From Mycobacterium ostraviense (GTDB lineage: Bacteria > Actinomycetota > Actinomycetes > Mycobacteriales > Mycobacteriaceae), in assembly GCF_002705925.1 (NCBI RefSeq), contig NZ_NKRE01000001.1, positions 626,119 to 690,118 of the forward strand: 64,000 nucleotides of DNA. Direction: 5' to 3'. The notes below the pieces were generated by a model. That model did no database searches and was not told the origin of the DNA. It saw nothing but the letters and a program-made list of their open reading frames with translations. Shown here piece by piece: positions 9,104-16,397 of the stretch (the stretch's first letter is position 1; every line of letters starts with the position of its first letter). Made by a program: the position numbers and the translations under genes.

Positions 9104-9123
9104 TTTCTTACCCAGCAAGGGGA

Positions 9124-9144
9124 TACACATTGGCTAAATGTGTA
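9124..9144. promoter_or_regulatory. 8-bp inverted repeat upstream of the 9201 peptide gene
   Basis: TACACATT-GGCTA-AATGTGTA is a perfect 8-bp dyad with a 5-bp spacer, 57 bp before the peptide start. Spacing and AT-rich arms suit a repressor or activator operator in the peptide promoter. The regulator is not identified. GATC recurs three times in the 30 bp before the start, with no known meaning here. Confidence 0.45.
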
Positions 9145-9200
9145 ACGACAATCGGAGATGTTGATAGATACGGATCATTGATCAAGAAAGGAGATTGATC

Positions 9201-9269
9201 GTGTCCCACGAGCTCTTGTTCAATGCCGATGAGACGACCTACGCGTTGATCTCGTTCATCGTCGACTGA
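9201..9269 (+). CDS. 22-codon peptide gene, HELLF motif (candidate RiPP precursor)
   Basis: The gene is too short for ordinary gene callers. It begins with GTG at 9201, 7 nt after a strong AAGGAG-type binding site (AGAAAGGAGA at 9184-9193), and ends with TGA at 9267-9269. The peptide begins M-S-H-E-L-L-F, has an acidic/threonine middle (NADETTY) and ends LISFIVD. The tail contains one Tyr and one Phe and no Cys. Similar motifs occur in the ORFs at 6154 and 12949. It lies between a P450 and a SAM methyltransferase, with a perfect 11-bp stem downstream. This is the layout expected for a precursor peptide and its tailoring enzymes. The alternative is a short leader ORF that regulates the methyltransferase by attenuation. 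Confidence 0.65.
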   Translation: MSHELLFNADETTYALISFIVD

Positions 9270-9302
9270 CGATGACCATCGGTTGGATCCACTAGCCGAC
9301 AC

Positions 9303-9349
9303 GGCCAGCGGGAGTTTGATCGGCAGGTCCCGGATAATTCCCGCTGGCC
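9303..9349 (+). promoter_or_regulatory. Perfect 11-bp stem-loop between the peptide and methyltransferase genes
   Basis: GGCCAGCGGGA (9303-9313) pairs exactly with TCCCGCTGGCC (9339-9349) across a 25-nt loop. There is no T-run, so it is not a standard terminator. In peptide-precursor operons such hairpins often let the precursor be made in excess over the downstream enzyme. Attenuation or mRNA stabilisation are alternatives. Confidence 0.5.
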
Positions 9350-9382
9350 CGGCGGCGCACGACAGGACAGCAGGTACATCGC

Positions 9383-10075
9383 ATGCCCAGCAGCGGCCAA
9401 CCGGGTTCCGGCGGCCCGATAACCTCCGACGGCAGCGTGGTCGAGATCTACCGCCGGGTGTCAGGGGACGCCGAGGTGCAGGTCATTGCCGCAATGCTCA
9501 ACCCGGCAAGCTCGGTGTTGGACCTGGGATCCGGTGTCGGCCGAATCGCTAATCCGCTGTCCGAACTCGGCCATCAACTCACCGCGGTGGACGACTCCGC
9601 CGACATGCTTGCCCATGTCCGGCCTGGGCGGACGGTCCAGGCCCGCATCGAGCACCTGCGGCTTGCCGAGAAATTCGACGCCGTCCTGCTGGCCAGCAGC
9701 TTGATCAACTATCCGGGTGTCGAATTCCGCAGGCGCCTCCTGGCGACCATCGCCCACCACCTCAAGCCGGACGGCAAGGCCATCATCCAGTGGCGACCAT
9801 TAGAGTGGTTCGCACAGCGACCACCGGGTAGTTACCAGCGGTCCGATGGTCAGATACTGCAGACCATGACGATCCTCAGCAACCAGGACGGGACTGTCGT
9901 CGGAGAGTTCACCCTGGACTACGACGGAAAGAGTCTGACCCAAGCGTTCGAAGCCCATCACCTGGCAGCCGACGACCTCGAAGCCTTGCTCAAAGAGGTG
10001 GGGATGCGACTAGACACCGCTGACCCGGACTCGTCGGAATGGCTGGTGGCGACACCACAACGTAGAACGAACTAG
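9383..10075 (+). CDS. SAM-dependent methyltransferase of the peptide/P450 locus
   Basis: The 230-residue class I methyltransferase has motif I VLDLGSGVGRIANPL near residues 45-60. Its acidic loop is LTAVDDSADML, and post-motif FDAVLLASSLINYP and LKPDGKAIIQWRP follow. A C-terminal domain ends in WLVATPQ. It is closest in style to type 11/25 methyltransferases acting on small molecules or peptides. It lies 113 bp after the peptide gene in the same direction. I infer O-, N- or C-methylation of the peptide product, but the substrate cannot be read from sequence. It is not part of the M. tuberculosis gene order here, consistent with insertion. Confidence 0.85.
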   Translation: MPSSGQPGSGGPITSDGSVVEIYRRVSGDAEVQVIAAMLNPASSVLDLGSGVGRIANPLSELGHQLTAVDDSADMLAHVRPGRTVQARIEHLRLAEKFDAVLLASSLINYPGVEFRRRLLATIAHHLKPDGKAIIQWRPLEWFAQRPPGSYQRSDGQILQTMTILSNQDGTVVGEFTLDYDGKSLTQAFEAHHLAADDLEALLKEVGMRLDTADPDSSEWLVATPQRRTN

Positions 10076-10270
10076 TCCCGCATCCTCAGGGTCAACGGAA
10101 GGCGCCTTTCGGTGCACGTCAGCCCGTCCCGGCGGCCTAGACTGCTGATTCCGATGGCTTCGGGTCGAATCTCGTGCGCGGGCAGAATCTGATGACATCG
10201 ATGACGGCGGAAAGCTTTTACCCGGCCGCCGGCCGCAGGCCGCAGGCCGCAGAAGTAGGGAAGCTAACTC

Positions 10271-11569
10271 ATGGTGACGTGCGAGAACGGCCACCAAAAC
10301 CCCGACGACTGCCTTTTCTGCGTGGAGTGCGGAGCCCCGATCGTGCCCGCTATGGTGCTCTGCCCAGCGGGCCACCTTACTTTGGCGAATCAGCCCTTCT
10401 GTGGAGATTGCGGTGCCCCGATCACAGGTGCGGGACCGTCAGTCGCGGCCGGCATTATTTATGCGAACCTTCAGGAGGAATCCGGCATCGGGCCGTGGTT
10501 TCGGAAGGTGTGGGGGTCTCGGAAGAACGCCAAGGTCAGACGCATAGCCATCGTCGTTGGGAGTTTTCTTCTTGTGGGCGCCATTGTCGCGCTTGCATTT
10601 TCGGTGATCGACTCCGGCCACGAGCACGCCGGCACCAGCACTGCACCGGGGGCCGCACCGGGATCGACGGCGCCGGTCACGCACCTGGTCACCGCAACCG
10701 TGGCCGTCGGCTCCCTCCCGAATGGAGTAGCGGTCGATTCTGGCACCCGCACCGTCTACGCCGTCAACCACACGGTCCGCGGCACGGTGTCGGTGATCGA
10801 CGGAACGACGCACACGGTCACAGCCACCGTGCCCGTCGGCGGCAGTCCGGTCGGGACAGCGGTGGATCCAGGCACCCACACTGTCTACGTCACCAACAAC
10901 GACGACGACACGGTGTCGGTGATCGACGGGAATACGCACACCGTCACCGCCACCGTGCGGGTGGGTAACGGCCCGTTCGGGGTGGCGGTGGATCCGGAGA
11001 CCCACACCGCCTACGTCACCAACGCCTTCGACACTTCCGTGTCGGTGATCAACGGGAATACGCACACCGTCACCGCCACCGTGCGGGTGGGTAACGGCCC
11101 GTTCGGGGTGGCGGTGGACCCGGACACCCACACCGCCTACGTCACCAACAGCGGCGACGGCACCGTGTCGGTAATCGGCGGGTCCGCATACACCGTCACC
11201 GCCACCGTGGCTGTCGGCAAGCGACCGTACGGGGTGGCGGTGGATCCCGGCACGCACGAGGTTTACACCGCCAACTCGGACGGCCATACGGTGTCGGTGA
11301 TCGACGGGAGGACGAACACGGTCATCGCCACCGTGCCCGTCGGCACGAAACCGTGGGAGATTGCGGTGGATCCGGGCACGCACAGCGTCTATGTCACGAA
11401 CTACGACAAGGACGCAACACTGTGGGTAATCGACGGGAAGGCGAACACGGTCGCGGTCACCCTGGCCGTCGGCAAGTACCCGTGGGGGGTCGCGGTGGAT
11501 CCGGACATCCACACCGGATATGTCACAAGCTACCTGGACGGAACGATGTCGGTGATTGAGGCCAGATAG
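10271..11569 (+). CDS. Double zinc-ribbon, transmembrane, YVTN beta-propeller protein
   Basis: The 432-residue protein starts at ATG 10271 after AGGGA. Residues 1-60 carry two zinc ribbons (CENG...CVECG and CPAG...CGDCG). A single transmembrane helix lies near residues 95-118, then an Ala/Gly/Pro/Thr linker. About seven repeats of roughly 42 residues follow, of the form TVSVIDG-(8)-TATVPVG-x-P-x-GVAVDPGTHTVYVTN. These build a seven-bladed YVTN propeller outside the membrane. Two adjacent repeats (about 10915-11120) are nearly identical in DNA, which points to recent repeat duplication. The ribbons would be cytoplasmic. Function is unknown; sensing or envelope binding is plausible. It follows the methyltransferase by 195 bp, so membership in the peptide locus is uncertain. 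Confidence 0.85.
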   Translation: MVTCENGHQNPDDCLFCVECGAPIVPAMVLCPAGHLTLANQPFCGDCGAPITGAGPSVAAGIIYANLQEESGIGPWFRKVWGSRKNAKVRRIAIVVGSFLLVGAIVALAFSVIDSGHEHAGTSTAPGAAPGSTAPVTHLVTATVAVGSLPNGVAVDSGTRTVYAVNHTVRGTVSVIDGTTHTVTATVPVGGSPVGTAVDPGTHTVYVTNNDDDTVSVIDGNTHTVTATVRVGNGPFGVAVDPETHTAYVTNAFDTSVSVINGNTHTVTATVRVGNGPFGVAVDPDTHTAYVTNSGDGTVSVIGGSAYTVTATVAVGKRPYGVAVDPGTHEVYTANSDGHTVSVIDGRTNTVIATVPVGTKPWEIAVDPGTHSVYVTNYDKDATLWVIDGKANTVAVTLAVGKYPWGVAVDPDIHTGYVTSYLDGTMSVIEAR

Positions 11570-11693
11570 ACAACATGTTTGACATCGACAGCGGCGATGA
11601 GGTCAACAATGACTTTTGATAGTCCTCCGCGCACCGACCACCGGCGCAGAGTCGAAAGTCACCTCAGCTGCGGCACCGAAGTCCCGACGAGCG

Positions 11694-12590
11694 TTACCCG
11701 CCGGCCAGCAAGTCCCGCAACTCGGCCCGCCCCCGCTCGTCAAGCGGCAGCAACGGCGCACGCGGACCCCCGACCGGGAAACCCAGCAGCTCGAGACCGG
11801 CCTTCACCGTGGTCGGCAGGCCCCCGGCGACGATGAACTGCAGCAGCGGCTTCAGGTCGTCGTAGAGCAGCTGGGCTTTCTCGAGGTCGTCGCGGCGCAC
11901 TGCCTCGTAGAGGTCGATGCAGGGCTGCGGCCGCAGGTTGGGGGCGGCCGTACACCATCCGGCCGCCCCGGCCCGCAACGCGTCCAGCACCAGCGGGTTG
12001 CTGCCGTTGCAGAAAGGAAGCTGGCCGTCACTGAGTTGGGCGATGCGGTGCATCCGGGACAGATCGCCGGTGGATTCCTTGACCATGGTGAGGTTTTCGA
12101 TGTTGTCGAACATGGTGACCAGGAGTTCGGGGCTCATGTCGACGCCGCTGGTGGCCGGATTGTTGTAGGCCATGATCGAGATGCCGATCGCGTCGCCGAT
12201 GCTGCGGTAGTGCTGGGCGATCTCGCGTTCGGTGAGCTTCCAGTAGGACACCGGCAGGATCATCACCGCGTCGGCGCCAGCCCTCTCGGCGCACCGGGCA
12301 CGCCGAATGGTCTCGGCAGTGGTCACATCCGAGACGCCGACAATCACCGGCACCCGCCGATCGACGGCCGAAATGGTGGTGTCGACCACGACGTCGAATT
12401 CCGACTCGTCGAGGTAGGCCAGTTCACCGGCGCTGCCCAGCGGGGCAATGGCGTGCACGCCGGAGCTGACCAGGCGATCGACCAGAGCCGCGAGCCGGGC
12501 GGTGTCGATCCCGCCGGTTGACTCGGGCGCGAACGGCGTCACCGGGTAGGCGATGATCCCGTGGATCTTGGGCATGGCTGGTTGGGCCAC
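11694..12590 (-). CDS. DapA/N-acetylneuraminate lyase-superfamily aldolase
   Basis: The 298-residue TIM-barrel protein has the GSAGELAYLDESE phosphate/carboxylate loop (family GxxGE). It also has VPVIVGVSDVTTAET and the Schiff-base lysine in NLTMVKESTGDLSR. The essential Tyr is likely in PVSYWKLTE. The family includes dihydrodipicolinate synthase, sialic acid lyase and 2-keto-3-deoxy sugar acid aldolases. The true dapA of mycobacteria lies elsewhere, so a keto-acid aldolase role is more likely. It lies just downstream of a truncated class II aldolase on the same strand, suggesting a former two-gene catabolic operon. Confidence 0.85.
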   Translation of the reverse strand: MAQPAMPKIHGIIAYPVTPFAPESTGGIDTARLAALVDRLVSSGVHAIAPLGSAGELAYLDESEFDVVVDTTISAVDRRVPVIVGVSDVTTAETIRRARCAERAGADAVMILPVSYWKLTEREIAQHYRSIGDAIGISIMAYNNPATSGVDMSPELLVTMFDNIENLTMVKESTGDLSRMHRIAQLSDGQLPFCNGSNPLVLDALRAGAAGWCTAAPNLRPQPCIDLYEAVRRDDLEKAQLLYDDLKPLLQFIVAGGLPTTVKAGLELLGFPVGGPRAPLLPLDERGRAELRDLLAGG

Positions 12591-12626
12591 AGCGAAGCTC
12601 CTCCGATTCGGTTGGCGGATAACGAG

Positions 12627-12953
12627 TCAGCTACTCAGTGCATCGGGATGGCGCGCCAGGGCGCGGCGGGCATAGTAGCCGAAGTTGGCCCGGCTGCGCG
12701 CCGGTGTCGGCGTCCAGTCGTGGGCCTCTCGGGCCAGCTGCTCGGGCAGCTCGGCGATGGTTCCGGCGGCCATGGCGGCCAGCTGTAGTTTGACGGCACG
12801 CTCGATCAGCACCGCCAGTGAGCACGCCTCCTCGATGCTGGCCGCGGCCACCACCTGTCCGTGATGGGCCAGCAACACCGCCTTCTTGGAACCCAGTGCG
12901 GCGGTGATAGTTTCGCCCTCCTCGTTGCCGACGGGAAACGGAGGCGATATGTC
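12627..12953 (-). pseudogene. Class II aldolase/adducin-family gene, 5'-truncated
   Basis: The open frame runs from an in-frame TAG (12954-12956) to the stop at 12627 and has no plausible full-length start. The protein reads PPFPVGNEEGETITAALGS, then VLLAHHGQVVAAAS with the zinc-binding His pair. It ends in the helical tail of class II aldolases (about 108 of an expected 220-260 residues). The N-terminal half, including the first zinc ligands, is missing. The break coincides with the ribosome binding site of the peptide-like ORF on the opposite strand at 12949. A fragment of this length would not be an active aldolase. Confidence 0.75.
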
Positions 12954-13251
12954 CTACGAAACCTTGTTCCGCGAGGAAGAAGACCCGCGTTCGTCACGTT
13001 GGTTCACCGTCGACTACCGCCGGCACACCGGCCGGCAACGGCGTCACGTGTGTGCCCCCTTCCACGGGGCCGGCCCGGCCCAACCGACACCGGCGCCCAC
13101 ACCCGCGGCGAAAGCCACAGCGCCTGACGCCGGAACGGTGTTTTCCGTTGAGGATCGAGGATGCGATGAGAGCGAACATGTTCCACGCCACCGTGTCAAA
13201 GGCCGCTTGCCCGATATTGATCACCAGATTGTTGTTGAAGAAATCGTCTAA
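12949..13251 (+). CDS. Peptide-like ORF with YETLF motif, probably a degenerate or extended relative of the 9201 peptide
   Basis: ATG at 12949 has GGAG about 6 nt upstream. The first 25 residues read M-S-Y-E-T-L-F, an acidic stretch (REEEDP), then SRWFTVDYRR. The DNA at the end of this segment (TTCACCGTCGACTACC) matches the end of the 9201 gene (TTCATCGTCGACTGAC) except that its TGA stop is TAC here. The frame therefore reads through for 75 more residues of low-complexity Pro/Ala and Arg-rich sequence, to a stop at 13251. It begins exactly at the truncation point of the aldolase fragment. The conserved part is likely real; the tail may be run-on translation after loss of a stop codon. Confidence 0.45.
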   Translation: MSYETLFREEEDPRSSRWFTVDYRRHTGRQRRHVCAPFHGAGPAQPTPAPTPAAKATAPDAGTVFSVEDRGCDESEHVPRHRVKGRLPDIDHQIVVEEIV

Positions 13252-13340
13252 CGGGCTGGTCGCCGGGGATGAGACGGCCGGCGGCGCGGCAAGCGATTGC
13301 ACCGCGGCGGGCAGGGTGGACACCAGCCCACCAAAGCCTG
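13141..13340 (-). pseudogene. Remnant of an unrecognised secreted or PE-type protein
   Basis: On the minus strand one frame gives about 66 residues of convincing mycobacterial protein. It includes LVSTLPAAVQSLAAPPAV, SPLDDFFNNNLVINIGQ and FDTVAWNMFALIASSILNG, flanked by Arg-rich nonsense. The residues suggest the linker of a secreted or PE-like protein. No start, signal or complete domain is present. It is antisense to the tail of the 12949 ORF. Bases from about 13340 to 13500 hold nothing I can recognise. Confidence 0.35.
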
Positions 13341-13502
13341 GCTGCGCGCTGCAGACGGGCACGTCACAGCACATCCAGGTCGCCGGGGCTCGCCGCCGGG
13401 TACGCCTGACGGCGCGGCGGCGATTCGGCCGGGTGACCGACGGCACTACATGCGGCTTGCGCTCAACGGATTGTCTTGTGCCACAAGGCCAGACCAGCCC
13501 GG

Positions 13503-13949
13503 TCACCACGGCCGCGTCGAGCAGGAGACTCCGCTGCCACCGTTCTGCGACACCACCACCTGACCGTTGACCGCGATCTCGCAGTGGAACTCCGGGTTGA
13601 CCCGCAGCCCGCCACTGGCGGTGACGATCGCCCACTGGTTCGGGTTTGCCAGCGTGGTCGTATAGACCAGCGGCTCGCCGCCGGTGATCGGGGCGTGCAC
13701 GGTGGTCATGTACTTCGACGAGTCGGCGTTGAACGCCGCCTGGCTGGGCGGGTCGGCGTTCATGTACTGGATGTTGGCCATCAGATCACTGGTGGTGGTG
13801 ACGGTGTAGGTCACCTGATGCCCGGCCGGGTCCGCGTGGGAGACCGCCGGAGCTGCCGCAATCCCCGCGACCATCGCCAAGGCTGCTGCGGCCATTGCCG
13901 CACAGCCTGCCGCTGCGACCGCGCTTACCGTCTTTCGCACGTCCGTCAT
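13503..13949 (-). CDS. Secreted conserved protein with signal peptide (Rv2576c-like)
   Basis: The 148-residue protein starts at ATG 13949. The signal peptide is long and Ala-rich with an AVSHADPAGH cleavage region near residue 40. The mature part (VTYTVTTTSDLMANIQYMN and later PNQWAIVTASGG) is beta-rich and ends near two cysteines, of which one (EFHCEI) and a second (SGVSCS) may form a disulfide. It resembles the mycobacterial MmpS-like/secreted family found at the Rv2576c position. It marks the right edge of the accessory insertion. It is divergent from the patatin gene, with 95 bp between the starts. Confidence 0.8.
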   Translation of the reverse strand: MTDVRKTVSAVAAAGCAAMAAAALAMVAGIAAAPAVSHADPAGHQVTYTVTTTSDLMANIQYMNADPPSQAAFNADSSKYMTTVHAPITGGEPLVYTTTLANPNQWAIVTASGGLRVNPEFHCEIAVNGQVVVSQNGGSGVSCSTRPW

Positions 13950-14044
13950 ATCGAAAACGCTACCGGATTCGTTACGGACGGTAGGGATTTGCGATCTCGC
14001 CGGAAGCCGCAGCCGCGGCGGCAAAAGGTCCTTAGTATCCAACT

Positions 14045-14890
14045 GTGACCACAGCGTTCGTGTTCTCCGGCGGCGCGAGCCTCGGCGCCATCCAGGTCGG
14101 CATGCTGCAGGCCCTGGCGGATGAAGGCGTCAGGCCGGACCTGATCATCGGCACCTCCGTCGGCGCGCTCAATGGCGCGTGGATCGCCGCGCGGCCCGAT
14201 GCCGACGGCATTCGGGAGCTGGCAAAGGTGTGGCTGTCGCTCAGCCGCAAAGAGGTATTCCCCACCCACCCGGTCGCCGGGCTGCTGGGCTTCCTCGGCC
14301 GCCGTCAGCACTTGGTGCCCAGCGCGGGTCTGCGGCGCATCCTCACCCGGGAACTCGGTTTCACCAGGCTCGAGGATGCTCCGATCCCGTTCCACGTCGT
14401 GGCCACCGACGTGATCTCAGGCATCGACGTCCTGCTCTCTTCCGGAGACGCGGTCGACGCGATCGCTGCCAGCGCGGCCATCCCGGGCATCTTCCCGCCG
14501 GTCAACATCGACGGGCGCGATCTGATGGACGGCGGCGTGGTGAACAACACGCCGGTATCGCATGCGATCGCCCTTGGCGCCGACCAGGTCTGGGTGTTGC
14601 CGACCGGCTACTCATGTGCCCTGCCCACGTCGCCACCGTCGGCGGTGACGATGGTTTTGCACGCGATATCGCTTGCCGTCAATCATCGCCTCGCCCTCGA
14701 CGTCGAGCGCTTCGAACAGACCGCCGACCTGCGCGTCATCCGCCCGCTATGTCCGGTCTCCATTTCCGGAGTCGACTTCTCGCATGCGGCAACGCTTATC
14801 GAGCGGTCGCATGAGGCAACCCGCCAGTGGTTAGCAGCCAGCCCCATGTCCACCGGCCAGGCCGCACTGCTCGAACCACACCAGCATTAG
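14045..14890 (+). CDS. Patatin-like phospholipase
   Basis: The 281-residue protein has all patatin hallmarks. The oxyanion-hole loop is SGGASLGAIQVG near the N-terminus, the nucleophile elbow is G36-T-S38-V-G40, and D162 lies in DGGVVNN to complete the Ser-Asp dyad. It would hydrolyse acyl ester bonds of phospholipids or related lipids. No signal peptide is present, so a cytoplasmic or membrane-surface role is likely. Start is GTG at 14045, close to the glycine-rich loop as usual. M. tuberculosis does not have this gene at this exact position as far as I recall. Confidence 0.9.
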   Translation: MTTAFVFSGGASLGAIQVGMLQALADEGVRPDLIIGTSVGALNGAWIAARPDADGIRELAKVWLSLSRKEVFPTHPVAGLLGFLGRRQHLVPSAGLRRILTRELGFTRLEDAPIPFHVVATDVISGIDVLLSSGDAVDAIAASAAIPGIFPPVNIDGRDLMDGGVVNNTPVSHAIALGADQVWVLPTGYSCALPTSPPSAVTMVLHAISLAVNHRLALDVERFEQTADLRVIRPLCPVSISGVDFSHAATLIERSHEATRQWLAASPMSTGQAALLEPHQH

Positions 14891-14909
14891 CCGGGACCGC
14901 CGTGCAAAG

Positions 14910-14931
14910 TAACTTGACAAGTGTCAGGTTA
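14910..14931. promoter_or_regulatory. Near-perfect 22-bp dyad, operator-like, upstream of mmpL remnant
   Basis: TAACTTGACA-AG-TGTCAGGTTA pairs 9 of 10 positions. It lies 20 bp after the patatin stop and about 135 bp before the mmpL fragment. TGACA/TGTCA dyads of this size are typical of TetR-family operators, which often control mmpL genes. It is probably a leftover promoter element of a deleted transporter module. Confidence 0.45.
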
Positions 14932-15065
14932 AGTCCCCCAATCGTCTTGGCGGACAACATTTTTAACCGATCGTCGGATTGCCCATTCGGTTCGCGGCCG
15001 GCAGCGTTGACTCAGCGTGCAGTTAGTCGGGCAGGAAATCGCAGGGTCCGGCTCTCGAGGAGAAG

Positions 15066-15340
15066 GTGCGAAACGCATTTGTGGTCACCACGGCGGCATC
15101 GTCTTCGGAATCACGATGTTGGCGATGTTGTCCAGCGATGCGCTCACCATTGAGCAGGTCGGCTCCACCGTTGGCGTTGGGCTCGTCATCGACACCCTCG
15201 TCGTCCGCACCTTTGCGGTCCGCGGTATCGCCGGGTTGCTGGGTCGGTGGTTCTGGTGGTCGCCGCCGGCGTTCCTGCTCGGACCGCTGCGGCGGCGCAC
15301 CTCGCACCAGCCCGGGCCGCCTCAAAACAGGGTTGACTGA
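15066..15340 (+). pseudogene. MmpL-family transporter, C-terminal remnant with frameshift
   Basis: The second half reads GIVFGITMLAMLSSDALTIE, VGSTVGVGLVIDTLVVRTF and LLGRWFWWSP, the last three membrane helices of MmpL (RND) lipid transporters. Just upstream, VRNAFVVTTAA is the matching preceding segment in another frame, so a frameshift or small deletion lies near 15090-15100. The first 850 or so residues are absent. The end overlaps the stop of the radical SAM gene. Bases 14932-15065 hold nothing recognisable. Confidence 0.8.
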
Positions 15341-16350
15341 ACGGTTTCGGGCAGTATCGCCGCTTGGGCTGCGGGCGAGGACTCGCGGTGCTGACCGCCC
15401 AGGCGGTACTTCGCGATCAACGGTGCCGCCCGTTTTCGCAGCATCTCGCGATAGCTCGGCGGCAGGTAGGCGCCGCGACGGTAGAGCTCGCGGTAGTTGT
15501 CGGTGAGTTCGGGATGCGCCCGGCCGAGCCAGGACAGGAACCATTCGCGTGTCGAACCGCGCAGGTGCAGACCGAAAACCGTTACTCCGGTGGCGCCGGC
15601 GGCGGCGATCAGGCCAAGCAGCCCGTCGAGGTGATCGACGGAGTCGGTGAGATGCGGTAGCACCGGCGCGACCATCACATGACAGTCCAAGCCCGCCTCG
15701 CGGATTGCGGTGATGAGCCCCAGACGCGCCTGAGGTGTCGGAGTGCCCGGCTCGACGGCGCGGTGCAGCTGCGGATCGGCGACTGCCAGCGATACCGCCA
15801 CCGACACCGGCACTCGTCGCGCCGCCTCGACCAGTAGCGGAAGGTCCCGTCGCAGCAGCGTTCCCTTGGTCAGGATCGACAGCGGCGTACCGGATTCGGC
15901 AAGCGCGCCGATGATGCCCGGCATCAGCGCGTAACGGCCCTCCGCGCGCTGGTAGGGGTCGGTGTTGGTGCCTAGCGCAACGGTCTCGCGCTGCCACGAC
16001 GGCCGGCGCAGTTCGCGGCGCAGAACCTCGACGACGTTCGTCTTCACCACCACCTGGGTGTCGAAGTCGGTGCCGGGGTCGAAGTCGAGGTACTCGTGGG
16101 TCGGACGGGCGAAACAGTAGCGGCAGGCGTGCGAGCAGCCGCGGTAGCCGTTGACGGTGTAGCGAAACGGCAGGGCCGCCGCGTTGGGCACCCTGTTCAA
16201 GGCGGACTTGCACAGCACCTCATGGAACGTCATGCCCTCGAAATGCGGTGATCGCACGCTTCGGACGAAGCCGATCCGCCGCAGCCCGGGCAACGCTCCG
16301 TCGTCCACCGGCGCCCCGTTGACCGCTACCGCCTGATTGGACCAGCGCAT
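15322..16350 (-). CDS. Radical SAM protein, spore photoproduct lyase-like (Rv2578c-like)
   Basis: The 342-residue protein starts at ATG 16350 (MRWSNQAV). The cluster motif is C-S-H-A-C-R-Y-C, the CxxxCxxC that binds the [4Fe-4S] cluster and SAM. YTVNGYRGC before it and ILTKGTLLRRDL after it are typical of the Rv2578c/SplB-like group. These proteins are often near DNA repair genes but the reaction is unknown here. It is well conserved at this locus in mycobacteria. The open frame extends far upstream, but that part is a shadow of the 13E12 gene. Confidence 0.9.
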   Translation of the reverse strand: MRWSNQAVAVNGAPVDDGALPGLRRIGFVRSVRSPHFEGMTFHEVLCKSALNRVPNAAALPFRYTVNGYRGCSHACRYCFARPTHEYLDFDPGTDFDTQVVVKTNVVEVLRRELRRPSWQRETVALGTNTDPYQRAEGRYALMPGIIGALAESGTPLSILTKGTLLRRDLPLLVEAARRVPVSVAVSLAVADPQLHRAVEPGTPTPQARLGLITAIREAGLDCHVMVAPVLPHLTDSVDHLDGLLGLIAAAGATGVTVFGLHLRGSTREWFLSWLGRAHPELTDNYRELYRRGAYLPPSYREMLRKRAAPLIAKYRLGGQHRESSPAAQAAILPETVQSTLF

Positions 16351-16397
16351 GAATCCATTCGAACAGCAGTTCGATGCCGAGTCAAGCTGGTGCGGCG

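Noticed and set aside
9283..9552. 89-codon frame over the start of the methyltransferase gene
   Set aside because: It is in another frame than the methyltransferase motifs and crosses the stem-loop; no binding site or motif.
12994..13635. Whole 213-codon minus-strand frame as one gene
   Set aside because: Only about 66 residues in the middle look like protein; the ends are Arg-rich nonsense, so only a remnant is listed.
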